Source of the DNA: Pseudomonadota bacterium
GTDB taxonomy: Bacteria > Pseudomonadota > Alphaproteobacteria > Reyranellales > Reyranellaceae
NCBI GenBank assembly: GCA_018240695.1
Contig: JAFEFH010000019.1
Span: 1 to 35,146 of the forward strand
DNA length: 35,146 bases
Direction: 5' to 3'
The stretch's first letter is position 1, and the number at the start of each line of letters is the position of its first letter. This document shows, in pieces, positions 25,885 through 35,146 of this stretch. A program made the position numbers and the translations under genes. Under the pieces are notes generated by a model. The model was not told the origin of the DNA, did not search any database, and saw only the letters and a program-made list of their open reading frames with translations.

Positions 25885-27737
25885 GGTTGTGGCGAAAGTC
25901 AGCACCGCCCGAACCGGCCGTCGCGGCAAACGCGGCGGCCGGCGCGCGTTACGGGTCCGAAAAAGAGCGCCTCAAGGGCGACGCCCAGGAGACGGCACGC
26001 CACCGGCTGGTGGCGACCGGCGCCATCTTCGTCATGATCTTCTTCGCGGTCGCGCTGCGCATGAGCTACGTCTCGCTGCTGCGCGACGGCGGTGAGCCGA
26101 CGCAACGCGTCGCGGCCCGCGGCGGCAGCATCCAGTCGGAGCGCGCCGACATCGTCGACCGCAACGGCGTCGTGCTGGCGACGTCGGTCCCGGTCATGTC
26201 GGCCTTCGTCAATCCGCACCTGCTGATCGACACGCAGGACGCCGCGAAGAAGATCGTCTCGGCGCTTCCCGAGCTGAAGTACGACGAGGTCAAGAACAAG
26301 CTCGACTCCGACAAGAGCTTTCTCTGGATCAAGCGCGGCATGACCCCGCGCGAGTACAACCTCGTCAATCGCCTCGGCATTCCGGGCCTCGAGTTCCAGG
26401 GCGAGGAGCGGCGCATCTACCCGCAGGGCTCCACCGGCGCCCACTTGATCGGCTACGACAGCATCGACAACCAGGGGCTTGGCGGCATCGAGCGATATTT
26501 CGACCAGCAGCTCCAGAGCGGCGAGCCCGTGCAGCTCTCGATCGACCTCCGCCTTCAGCGCATGGTCGAGGACGAGCTGGCGCGCGCCGTGAAGAAGTTC
26601 TCGGCGATCGGCGCGCAGTCGATCGTGATGGACGTCACAAACGGCGAGGTGCTGGCGATCGCCTCGCTGCCGACCTACGACGCCAACAACGCCCGCACGA
26701 TCACCAACGAGGCCCTGTTCAACCGCGCCACGCTCGGCGTCTACGAGCAGGGCTCGATGTTCAAGGTGTTCAACACCGCGCTGGCGCTCGACAGCGGCAA
26801 GTTCACGATGGAATCGCGGCTCGACGCGAGCTCGCCGATCAAGATCGACCGCTTCACCATTCACGACGATCCGGATGTGCCGCACCGCGTGCTGAGCCTG
26901 CCCGAGGTCTTCACCTATTCGTCCAACATCGGCTCGGCCAAGATGGCGGTCGAGGTCGGCACCGAGGCGCAGCGCGCCTTCTTCGACAAGCTGGGCTTCC
27001 TGAAGCCGCTCAGCACGCAGCTCACTGAACTCGGCCGGCCGCTCTATCCGAGCCACTGGGCGAAGATCAACACCATGACCATCGCCTTCGGTCACGGCAT
27101 GTCGGTGACGCCGCTTCACCTCACCACCGGCGTCGCGGCGATGGTGAACGGCGGCATCCTCTATCCCCCGAGCTTCGTGAAGCGTGGCGCGAACGCGGAA
27201 CCGGGCCGCCGCATGATCCAGGCCAAGACCTCGATGCTGATGCGCCAGCTGATGCGCGCCAATGCCGTGGTCGGTACCGGCAAGAAGGCCGACGTGCCGG
27301 GCTACGAGGTCGGCGGCAAGACCGGCACGGCGGAAAAGGCGGGGAAGGGCGGCTACGCCAAAAAAGCCCTATTTAGCTCGTTCGTTGGCGTCTTCCCGAT
27401 GAGCGATCCGAAATTCCTCGTCCTCGTGTCGCTCGATGAGCCCAAGGGCCTCCCCGAGACCGGCGGCTACGCCACCGGCGGCATGGTTTCGGCGCCCAGC
27501 GTGAAGGTGATCATCAACAACATGGTGTCGCTCTACGGCATCCTTCCCGGCGACTGGACCAGCAATCCGGCGGCGTTGCAGATCTCCTCGGCGCCGTCGC
27601 CCACCGCCGTGCCGAGCAACACGTCGCTGGTGCCGGTGAGCGCGCGCGGCCGGACCGAGCACAAGGCCCTGCAACTGCGGACGGGCGGGCAATCGGCGGC
27701 GGCCGCACCCGGAGTGCGTCGCGTTGCGGGTGAGTGA
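25881..27737 (+). CDS. ftsI: Septal peptidoglycan transpeptidase FtsI (PBP3)
   Basis: A 618-residue class B penicillin-binding protein that crosslinks septal peptidoglycan together with FtsW. One membrane anchor (about 43-68), then a pedestal domain and the transpeptidase. Active-site motifs: Ser292-Met-Phe-Lys295 (EQGSMFKVFN), Ser347-Ser-Asn349 (TYSSNIG) and Lys480-Thr-Gly (GGKTGTAEKAGKGGY). The catalytic tetrad uses Met rather than the more frequent Thr at the second position. The last 50 residues are a Ser/Pro/Ala-rich tail. Start GTG 25881 overlaps ftsL by four bases; the 3' end overlaps murE by up to 14 bases. Confidence 0.97.
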   Translation: MRLWRKSAPPEPAVAANAAAGARYGSEKERLKGDAQETARHRLVATGAIFVMIFFAVALRMSYVSLLRDGGEPTQRVAARGGSIQSERADIVDRNGVVLATSVPVMSAFVNPHLLIDTQDAAKKIVSALPELKYDEVKNKLDSDKSFLWIKRGMTPREYNLVNRLGIPGLEFQGEERRIYPQGSTGAHLIGYDSIDNQGLGGIERYFDQQLQSGEPVQLSIDLRLQRMVEDELARAVKKFSAIGAQSIVMDVTNGEVLAIASLPTYDANNARTITNEALFNRATLGVYEQGSMFKVFNTALALDSGKFTMESRLDASSPIKIDRFTIHDDPDVPHRVLSLPEVFTYSSNIGSAKMAVEVGTEAQRAFFDKLGFLKPLSTQLTELGRPLYPSHWAKINTMTIAFGHGMSVTPLHLTTGVAAMVNGGILYPPSFVKRGANAEPGRRMIQAKTSMLMRQLMRANAVVGTGKKADVPGYEVGGKTGTAEKAGKGGYAKKALFSSFVGVFPMSDPKFLVLVSLDEPKGLPETGGYATGGMVSAPSVKVIINNMVSLYGILPGDWTSNPAALQISSAPSPTAVPSNTSLVPVSARGRTEHKALQLRTGGQSAAAAPGVRRVAGE

Positions 27738-29199
27738 GCTCATGCGGCTGTCGGCCGATCTTCCCCCGGGTCTCGCCGCCGCGCGCGATCCCGTCCTGGC
27801 CGGCCTCACTCTCGACTCCCGCAGGGTCCAGCCCGGTTATCTCTTTGCCGCCCTGTCCGGCTCGCACGCCGACGGTGCAAGCTTCGTGGCCGACGCCGTG
27901 AAGCGCGGCGCCGTGGCGATCCTGGCCGGCCCCGATGCGGCGCTGCCGCCGCTCGCGCCCGAAATCGTCGTCCTGCGCGATGCCAATCCACGCCGGCGCA
28001 TCGCGCTGATGGCCGCGGCCTTCGCCGGCGTGCAGCCCGCGACCATCGCCGCGGTCACCGGGACCAACGGCAAGTCCTCGACCGTCCATTTCGTGCGCCA
28101 TCTCTGGGCGGCGCTCGGCCTCAAGGCCGCCAGCGTCGGCACGCTCGGCATCTTCTCGCCGGGTTTTTCGCGCGAGGCCGGGCTGACGACGCCGGATCCG
28201 GTGCAGCTCCACGCCGATCTCGCCACGCTGGCGCGCGAGGGCGTCACCCATCTCGCGATCGAGGCCTCGAGCCACGGGCTCGACCAGCATCGCCTCGACG
28301 GCCTGCGCCTGTCGGCGGCGGCATTCACCAACCTCACGCACGAGCATCTCGACTACCACATGTCTATGGATGCCTACTTCGCGGCCAAGGCGCGGCTGTT
28401 CGAGCAGCTGTTGCCGCCCGGCGGCACCGCCGTGGTCAATGCCGACAGCGACCGCGCGCCGGCGGTGGCCGAGATTTGCCGCCGCCGAGGCATTCGCTTC
28501 TGGAGCTACGGCAACAAGGGCGCCGAGCTGCGCCTTCTCGAGGACACGCCGACGGCAGGCGGCCAGCATCTCGCGATCGAACTGCTGGGCCGCCGCTACG
28601 AAGTCGAGCTGCCGCTGGTCGGCGGCTTTCAGGCGTCCAATGCTCTGGCAGCCCTCGGCCTCGTCGTCGCGACCGGCGGCTATCCGGCGCGCGCCGTCGA
28701 GGCGCTGGCGACGCTGACCGGCGCGACCGGCCGGCTGGAACTCGTCGCGCGTCACAAGGGTGGGGCGTCGGTCTATGTCGATTATGCCCACAAGCCCGAG
28801 GCGCTCGAGACGGTGCTGAAGACGTTGCGCCCGTTCGCCAAGGGCCGTCTCGTCGTGGTGTTCGGCTGTGGCGGCGATCGCGATCGCGCCAAGCGGCCGG
28901 TGATGGGCGAGATCGCCACGCGCCTCGCCGACCTCACCATCGTCACGGACGACAACCCGCGCAGCGAGGAGCCCGACGCGATTCGTGCCGAGATCCTGCG
29001 GGGCATTCCCGCCGACCGGAAGAACTTCACCGAGGTCCGCGAAGGCCGTCACGTCGCGATCGAGCAGGGCATGGCGGCGCTTGCCGGGCCGGACGATCTG
29101 CTCCTGATCGCAGGGAAAGGCCACGAGACCGGCCAGACGATCAAGGGCGTGACCCATCCGTTCGACGACGCGCAGGTCGCGCGGGAGCTCGCCCGATGA
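27724..29199 (+). CDS. murE: UDP-MurNAc-L-Ala-D-Glu:meso-diaminopimelate ligase
   Basis: A 491-residue Mur ligase that adds the third residue of the stem peptide in the cytoplasm. The ATP loop is TGTNGKSST (112-120). The DNPR motif (410-413, TDDNPRSEEP) is the recognised marker for meso-diaminopimelate rather than lysine, so the wall is of the Gram-negative A1-gamma type. DSRRVQPGYLFAAL near the N-terminus binds the uridine part. Start choice: TTG 27724 gives the family-like MRVSELM; GTG 27730 and ATG 27742 are in-frame alternatives. The stop overlaps murF by four bases. Confidence 0.96.
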   Translation: MRVSELMRLSADLPPGLAAARDPVLAGLTLDSRRVQPGYLFAALSGSHADGASFVADAVKRGAVAILAGPDAALPPLAPEIVVLRDANPRRRIALMAAAFAGVQPATIAAVTGTNGKSSTVHFVRHLWAALGLKAASVGTLGIFSPGFSREAGLTTPDPVQLHADLATLAREGVTHLAIEASSHGLDQHRLDGLRLSAAAFTNLTHEHLDYHMSMDAYFAAKARLFEQLLPPGGTAVVNADSDRAPAVAEICRRRGIRFWSYGNKGAELRLLEDTPTAGGQHLAIELLGRRYEVELPLVGGFQASNALAALGLVVATGGYPARAVEALATLTGATGRLELVARHKGGASVYVDYAHKPEALETVLKTLRPFAKGRLVVVFGCGGDRDRAKRPVMGEIATRLADLTIVTDDNPRSEEPDAIRAEILRGIPADRKNFTEVREGRHVAIEQGMAALAGPDDLLLIAGKGHETGQTIKGVTHPFDDAQVARELAR

Positions 29200-30602
29200 G
29201 CGCGCTCTGGACCTCCGACGAAGTGGCGCGGGCTTTGTCGCCGGTGGCGATGTCGGGTGCCTTCGAGGCGACCGGCGTCACCTTCGACAGTCGCGCCGTG
29301 GGCAAGGGCGACATCTTCTTCGCGCTGACCGGCGAGACCACCGATGGCCACGGCTTCGTGGCCGACGCCTTGGCGCGTGGCGCCGCCGCCGCGATCGTGT
29401 CGCGCGACGTGCCGGGTGCCTCGGGCAATCTCGTGAGGGTCGCCGACACGATGAAGGCGCTGGTCGATCTCGGCCGCGCCGGCCGCGCGCGTAGCAACGC
29501 CCGCGTGGCGAGCGTCACGGGCTCGGTCGGCAAGACCAGCACGAAGGATGCGCTGCGCGCCATGCTGTCGGCGCAGGCGTCGACCTCGGCCAGCACCGCG
29601 AGCTTCAACAACCATGTCGGCGTGCCGATCAGCCTCGCGCGGCTGCCGCGCGACGCGGCCTACGGCGTGTTCGAGATCGGCATGAACCACCCCGGCGAGA
29701 TCGAACCCCTGGCGCGCCAGGTCGAATCGCATGTCGGCGTCGTGACCAACGTGGGCCCTGCGCATATCGGTCACATGGGTTCGGAAGAGGCGATCGCCGA
29801 CGAGAAGGCCTGCCTGTTTGCCGGCATGCGGTCCGGCGCCGTCGCGGTGCTGAATCGCGACAACCGCCATTTCGACCGTCTCGCCGACAAAGCGCGGCGC
29901 TTCGGTGTCGCCCGCATCGTGGGTTTTGGCCGCAACGATGCCGCCGACGCACGCCTTCTCGCGTGCGACCTGCAAGACACTGGCAGCGACGTGGCGGCAA
30001 ACCTGCACGGACGGCGAATCGAATACCGTCTCGGCGCGGCAGGCGAGCATTGGGTCCTCAACAGCCTCGCGGCGCTCGCCGTGGTGGAGGCGCTCGGCGC
30101 CGACGTGCTAAAGGCGGCGCAGACGCTCGCGGAGGTCAAGGCGACTCCCGGGCGAGGCGCGCGCCGGCGGCTGAAATTCGGAGCCGGCACGATCGAGCTG
30201 CTCGACGAGAGCTACAACGCGAATCCCGCGTCGGTGAAGGCGATGCTCGCCGTCCTGGCGCGCACCGAACCGGCCCCCGGCGGCCGGCGCGTGCTGGCGA
30301 TGGGCGACATGCGCGAACTGGGCGAGGGCGCCGATGCCTTCCATGCCGGTCTCGCCGATGCCGTCGCCGCGAGCGGCGCCGCCCAGGTCTTTCTCTGCGG
30401 GCCGCACATGCAGGCGCTGTGGCCGCGGCTCGCTGCGGCGCAGCGTGGTGTCCATCGACCCGACTCGGCGGCGCTCGCGGGCGACGTCGCGGCGGCGCTC
30501 AAGGCGGGAGACGTGGTCGCGGTGAAGGGTTCGCTCGGATCAAAAATGAAGAATGTCGTCGACGCCATCCTTGCGGCGAGCGGCGGCGAGGCGGAGCGCT
30601 GA
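29196..30602 (+). CDS. murF: UDP-MurNAc-tripeptide:D-Ala-D-Ala ligase
   Basis: A 468-residue Mur ligase that finishes the pentapeptide by adding D-alanyl-D-alanine. Domain 1 has [17 protein letters not shown]; the ATP loop is [12 protein letters not shown]; the central domain has [26 protein letters not shown] and [13 protein letters not shown]; the third domain carries [15 protein letters not shown] and MGDMRELGE. Start ATG 29196 overlaps the murE stop. The mraY start is four bases after its stop codon. Confidence 0.97.
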   Translation: MSALWTSDEVARALSPVAMSGAFEATGVTFDSRAVGKGDIFFALTGETTDGHGFVADALARGAAAAIVSRDVPGASGNLVRVADTMKALVDLGRAGRARSNARVASVTGSVGKTSTKDALRAMLSAQASTSASTASFNNHVGVPISLARLPRDAAYGVFEIGMNHPGEIEPLARQVESHVGVVTNVGPAHIGHMGSEEAIADEKACLFAGMRSGAVAVLNRDNRHFDRLADKARRFGVARIVGFGRNDAADARLLACDLQDTGSDVAANLHGRRIEYRLGAAGEHWVLNSLAALAVVEALGADVLKAAQTLAEVKATPGRGARRRLKFGAGTIELLDESYNANPASVKAMLAVLARTEPAPGGRRVLAMGDMRELGEGADAFHAGLADAVAASGAAQVFLCGPHMQALWPRLAAAQRGVHRPDSAALAGDVAAALKAGDVVAVKGSLGSKMKNVVDAILAASGGEAER

Positions 30603-30606
30603 GACA

Positions 30607-31698
30607 ATGATCTACAATTTCATCTATCCGTTGGCCGACATCTTTTCGCCGTTCAACCTGTTCCGGTACCTGACGTTCAGGTCGATCGCGGCCTTCCTCA
30701 CGGCGCTGATCATCAGCTTCCTCATCGGCGGCCCGCTGATCCGCTGGCTGCGTAGCAAGCAGAAGCAGGGCCAGCCGATCCGCGAGGACGGTCCGGTCAG
30801 CCACGTCGTCGGCAAAAAGGGCACGCCCACGATGGGCGGTCTGCTCATCCTGATCGCGCTCTCGGTCGCGACGCTGCTGTGGGCAGACCTCACCAACCGC
30901 TACGTCTGGATCGTGCTCGGCGTCACCGTCGCGTTCGGCGGCGTCGGCTTCTGGGACGATTTCCTCAAGGTCACCAAGCGCAATCCCAAGGGTGTGTCGG
31001 GCAAGACCAAGTTCGCGATGTCGGTCGTCTTCGCGGGTGCTGCCGCCTACTTCGCGGCCCAGGTCTCGCCGGCACCGCTGCGCTACATGCTGGCCGTGCC
31101 GTTCCTGAAGGACGTGCTGATCCCGCTCGGTGTCGTGGGCTTCGTGTTCTTCGCCATCCTGGTGATCGTCGGCACATCCAACGCGGTCAACCTGACGGAC
31201 GGTCTCGACGGGCTGGCGATCGGCCCGGTGATCATGGCGGCCATGGTGTTCGCGCTGCTCGCCTATCTCGTCGGCAACACGCGCTTCACGACCTATCTCT
31301 TCCTGCCGCACGTGCCGCGCGCCGGCGAGCTGGCCGTGCTGCTGTCGGCGCTGGTCGGCGCGGGCCTGGGCTTCCTGTGGTTCAACGCGCCGCCGGCCAT
31401 GGTGTTCATGGGCGACACCGGCTCGCTCGCCATCGGTGGCGCGCTGGGTGCGGTCTCTGTGGTCATCAAGCACGAGATCGTGCTCGCCATCGTCGGCGGT
31501 CTCTTCGTGCTCGAGACCGTATCGGTGATCGTGCAGGTCCTGTCCTTCAAGTGGACCGGCAAACGCATCTTCCGCATGGCGCCGCTGCATCATCACTTCG
31601 AGCAGAAGGGATGGGCCGAGCCGACCGTCGTCTTCCGCTTCTGGATCATCGCCGCCATCCTGTCGATGATCGGCCTCGCCACGCTGAAGCTGCGGTGA
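30607..31698 (+). CDS. mraY: Phospho-N-acetylmuramoyl-pentapeptide-transferase
   Basis: A 363-residue inner-membrane enzyme with about ten helices that moves phospho-MurNAc-pentapeptide onto undecaprenyl phosphate, making lipid I. Conserved cytoplasmic loops are present: [20 protein letters not shown] with the Asp pair, [27 protein letters not shown], and [13 protein letters not shown] with the triple His. ATG 30607 follows GGAG and matches the [13 protein letters not shown] N-terminus; the longer upstream reading lies inside murF. Confidence 0.98.
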   Translation: MIYNFIYPLADIFSPFNLFRYLTFRSIAAFLTALIISFLIGGPLIRWLRSKQKQGQPIREDGPVSHVVGKKGTPTMGGLLILIALSVATLLWADLTNRYVWIVLGVTVAFGGVGFWDDFLKVTKRNPKGVSGKTKFAMSVVFAGAAAYFAAQVSPAPLRYMLAVPFLKDVLIPLGVVGFVFFAILVIVGTSNAVNLTDGLDGLAIGPVIMAAMVFALLAYLVGNTRFTTYLFLPHVPRAGELAVLLSALVGAGLGFLWFNAPPAMVFMGDTGSLAIGGALGAVSVVIKHEIVLAIVGGLFVLETVSVIVQVLSFKWTGKRIFRMAPLHHHFEQKGWAEPTVVFRFWIIAAILSMIGLATLKLR

Positions 31699-31702
31699 GC
31701 GC

Positions 31703-33096
31703 ATGATCAATCTCTCCGACCTCCGGGGCTCGTCCTACATCGTCCTCGGGCTCGCGCGATCGGGCCTGGCGACGGTGCGCGCGCTCGTGGCGGCCGGAGT
31801 GGACTGCGCGGCCTGGGACGACAGCGCGGAGACGCGCAAGGCCGCGGCCGACGCCGGCATCCGCCTGGCCGAGCCGGAGCGGATCGAGTGGTCGCAGGTC
31901 ACGGCGCTGGTCATCAGCCCCGGCATCCCGAGCCATCTGCCGCAGCCGCATGCGATTGCCGCGGCGGCGCGCGCGGCCGGCACGCCGATCATCTGCGACA
32001 TCGATTTGCTGGCCAAGGCCGAGCCCAAGGCGCGTTTCGTCGCCGTCACGGGCACCAACGGCAAGTCGACGACGACGGCGCTGATCGGCCACATCCTGAA
32101 GAGCGCCGGCTGGCCGGTGCAGGTCGGCGGCAATATCGGCCGCGGCGCCCTCGACCTCGATCCGATGGGCCTCGGCGGCGTGTATGTGCTGGAGATGTCG
32201 TCTTACCAGCTGGAGCTGGTCCAGGCGTTCCACGCCAATGTCGCGATATGGCTGAACATCACGCCCGACCATCTCGACCGTCACGGCGACATGGCGGGCT
32301 ACGTCGCCGCCAAGCGTCACATCTTCGAGCGCCAAGTGACGCGCGACTGCGCCATCATCGGCATCGACGACAAGTACTCCGTCGACGTCTATCGCGACCT
32401 GACCAAGCGGCGCCTGGCTGAGGATATCGCCGTGGTGCCGCTGGCGCTGAAGCGCGTCATCGCCGGCGGCGTGAACTTCGAAGCGGGCGGGCTGGTCGAT
32501 GGCGAGGGTTACAAGGTGCAGTTCGCCGACGTGTCGACCTTGCCGGGTGAACACAACGCGCAGAACGCCGCCGCCGCCTGGGCCGCCGTACGCTGGCTGG
32601 GCGTTGCGCGCGACCGCGCCGCCGCCGGCCTGCGCAGCTACCCCGGCCTGCCGCATCGTCAGGAGCAGGTCGCGGCGGTCGGCGACACGGTCTTCGTGAA
32701 CGACAGCAAGGCGACCAACGCCGACGCCACGGCGCGTGCGCTGTCGTCTTACAATGACATCTACTGGATCCTCGGTGGCCAGGCGAAGGAAGGTGGCGTC
32801 GCCTCGCTCGCGCCTCACTTCAAGCGCGTCCGCCACGCCTTCCTGATCGGCGAGGCGACGGATCTGTTTGCCGGCCAGCTCGACGGGAAAGTCGCCTACA
32901 GCCGCTGCGGCGACTTGCAGTCGGCACTGAACGCCGCCGCGGCGCAGGCGCAGAAGGATGCCAGGGGGCCGGCCGTGGTGCTGCTCTCGCCGGCCTGCGC
33001 CTCCTGGGATCAATGGAAGAGCTACGAGCATCGCGGCGATGCGTTCCGTGAAATGGCGCGTGCCCTGCCGGGCGCGACGGTGCTGGGGAGGGCGGA

Positions 33097-33100
<4 letters not shown>
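31703..33100 (+). CDS. murD: UDP-MurNAc-L-alanine:D-glutamate ligase
   Basis: A 465-residue Mur ligase that adds D-glutamate as second stem residue. The N-terminal Rossmann-like domain has VLGLARSGLATVRAL; the ATP loop is VTGTNGKSTTTALIG; GGNIGRGALDL, EMSSYQLELV and NITPDHLDRHGDMAGY mark the central domain; LPHRQEQVA, FVNDSKATNADATARAL and ILGGQAKEGG mark the glutamate-binding domain. It starts four bases after the mraY stop and overlaps ftsW by four bases. Confidence 0.97.
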
Positions 33101-34223
<1,123 letters not shown>

Positions 34224-34224
<1 letters not shown>

Positions 34225-35146
34225 TGGCCGAGCCGCGTCCCGTCGTTCTCGCAACCGGTGGCACGGGGGGGCATGTGTTCCCCGCCGAGGCGCTGGCGGG
34301 CGAGCTCGAGGCGCGCGGCGTGCCGTTCACCCTCGTCACCGATTCGCGCGGCAAGCAGTGGCAGGGCGCACTGTCGCGCCGGCCGATCCACTACATCCAT
34401 TCGGCCAGCCCGACCGGGCCGCTGCAACGCCGGCTGTTCGCGCTGCTGTCGCTCGGGCGTGGCCTGTTCGACGCCTGGTGGGCGCTCGGCCGCATCGGTC
34501 CGGCCGCCGTCGTCGGCTTCGGTGGCTATGCTTCGGTACCCACCATGATGGCGGCGCGCCTGCGCGGCGTGCCGTCGATGCTGCACGAGCAGAACGCCGT
34601 GCTCGGCCGCGGCAATCGCCTGGTCCAGCGCGGCGCGGCGCGGGTTGCGACCTCGTTCGCGCGGACGCGCTACATCGCGGCCGACGATCGCCGCGCGCGG
34701 TTGGTCGGCAATCCCGTCCGCGAGCCGGTGCGAGCGCTCGGCACGACCGCTTACCGCGCGCCGGGTCCCGATCGCGTGATCGACATCCTCGTGTTCGGCG
34801 GTAGCCAGGGCGCCGCCTCGTTCAGCCAGGTCATTCCCGACGCCATCCTGTCGCTGCCGCCCGCGCTGCGGGCGCGCCTGCGGCTGGTGCAGCAGTGCCG
34901 GCCCGAGGATCTCGAGCGCGTGCGCGGCGTCTATGCGCGCGCCGGCATCGTGTGCGAACTGGCGCCGTTCTTTGCCGACCTGCCGCAGCGACTTGCCTCT
35001 GCGCATCTCGTGATCGCCCGTTCCGGTGCCTCGACCCTGGCCGAGATTGCCACGATCGGCCGGCCGTCGATCCTCATTCCCTATCCGCATGCGGCTGACG
35101 ATCACCAGACGGCGAACGCCCGCGCCTTCGAGGCGGCGGGCGCCTG
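34224..35146 (+). CDS. murG: UDP-GlcNAc:lipid I N-acetylglucosaminyltransferase (3' end beyond window)
   Basis: The first 307 codons of a peripheral membrane GT28 glycosyltransferase that adds GlcNAc to lipid I to give lipid II. The N-terminal domain has ATGGTGGHVFPAEAL (the Gly loop), VVGFGGYASVPTM and LHEQNAVLGRGNR; the C-terminal domain has ILVFGGSQGAASFS, then the UDP-GlcNAc site IARSGASTLAEIATIGRPSI and PYPHAADDHQTANA. Start ATG 34224 follows GGGAGG in the ftsW end. The frame is open at the window edge, about 50-70 residues short of normal length. Confidence 0.97.

Overview
The window is a gene-dense, high-GC stretch of chromosome from an alphaproteobacterium. The evidence is the aa3 oxidase order ctaC-ctaD-ctaB-(small ORF)-ctaG-ctaE-surf1 followed by thrC and an M16 peptidase, a class A RNase P RNA just before mraZ and the division/cell-wall (dcw) cluster, a DAP-type MurE, and GANTC (CcrM-type) sites before mraZ. 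Proteins look closest to Rhodospirillales/Reyranella-like lineages, but that placement is an impression, not a search result. I see no tRNA, insertion sequence, prophage, CRISPR array or integration scar, and no gene-free stretch over 300 bases. Genes are packed tightly: at least ten junctions are 4-base ATGA/GTGA overlaps.

Layout. 1-1042: a terminator for an upstream gene, then two tandem cyclophilins on the minus strand, one cytosolic and one with a signal peptide. 1247-2956: an orphan, degenerate CpaF/VirB11-like ATPase. 3097-9054: cytochrome c oxidase subunits II, I and III with their heme-O synthase, copper chaperone, a 50-residue membrane protein and Surf1. 9051-13515: M32 carboxypeptidase, a DUF1272 zinc protein, threonine synthase and an M16 peptidase. 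13538-15986: a 2-oxoglutarate hydroxylase (minus), then a GNAT acetyltransferase and an intradiol dioxygenase (plus). 15967-20993: a minus-strand run uvrB - acyltransferase/SGNH - SASA esterase. 21044-23259: a TSUP permease, a TerB/J-domain protein and an AmpD-like amidase. 23271-23650: rnpB. 23651-23915: a regulatory region with five GANTC sites and four 10-base-spaced MraZ-type repeats. 23916-35146: mraZ, rsmH, ftsL, ftsI, murE, murF, mraY, murD, ftsW and the start of murG, which runs off the window.

How the genes work together. The cta genes build one membrane complex: structural subunits, heme A precursor, copper delivery and assembly. The dcw genes make lipid II and the septal synthase, and MraZ probably represses its own operon. 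The acyltransferase/esterase pair probably decorates a surface polysaccharide. No wholly new multi-gene system is evident. The best leads are: co-varying substitutions at the subunit I/II Mg2+ site of the oxidase; an acyltransferase whose SGNH nucleophile Ser is Thr, overlapping an intact separate esterase; a secretion-type ATPase that lost its catalytic Glu and His; a cyclophilin copy that begins exactly where its neighbour's signal peptide ends; and the dense methylation/MraZ control region before mraZ.
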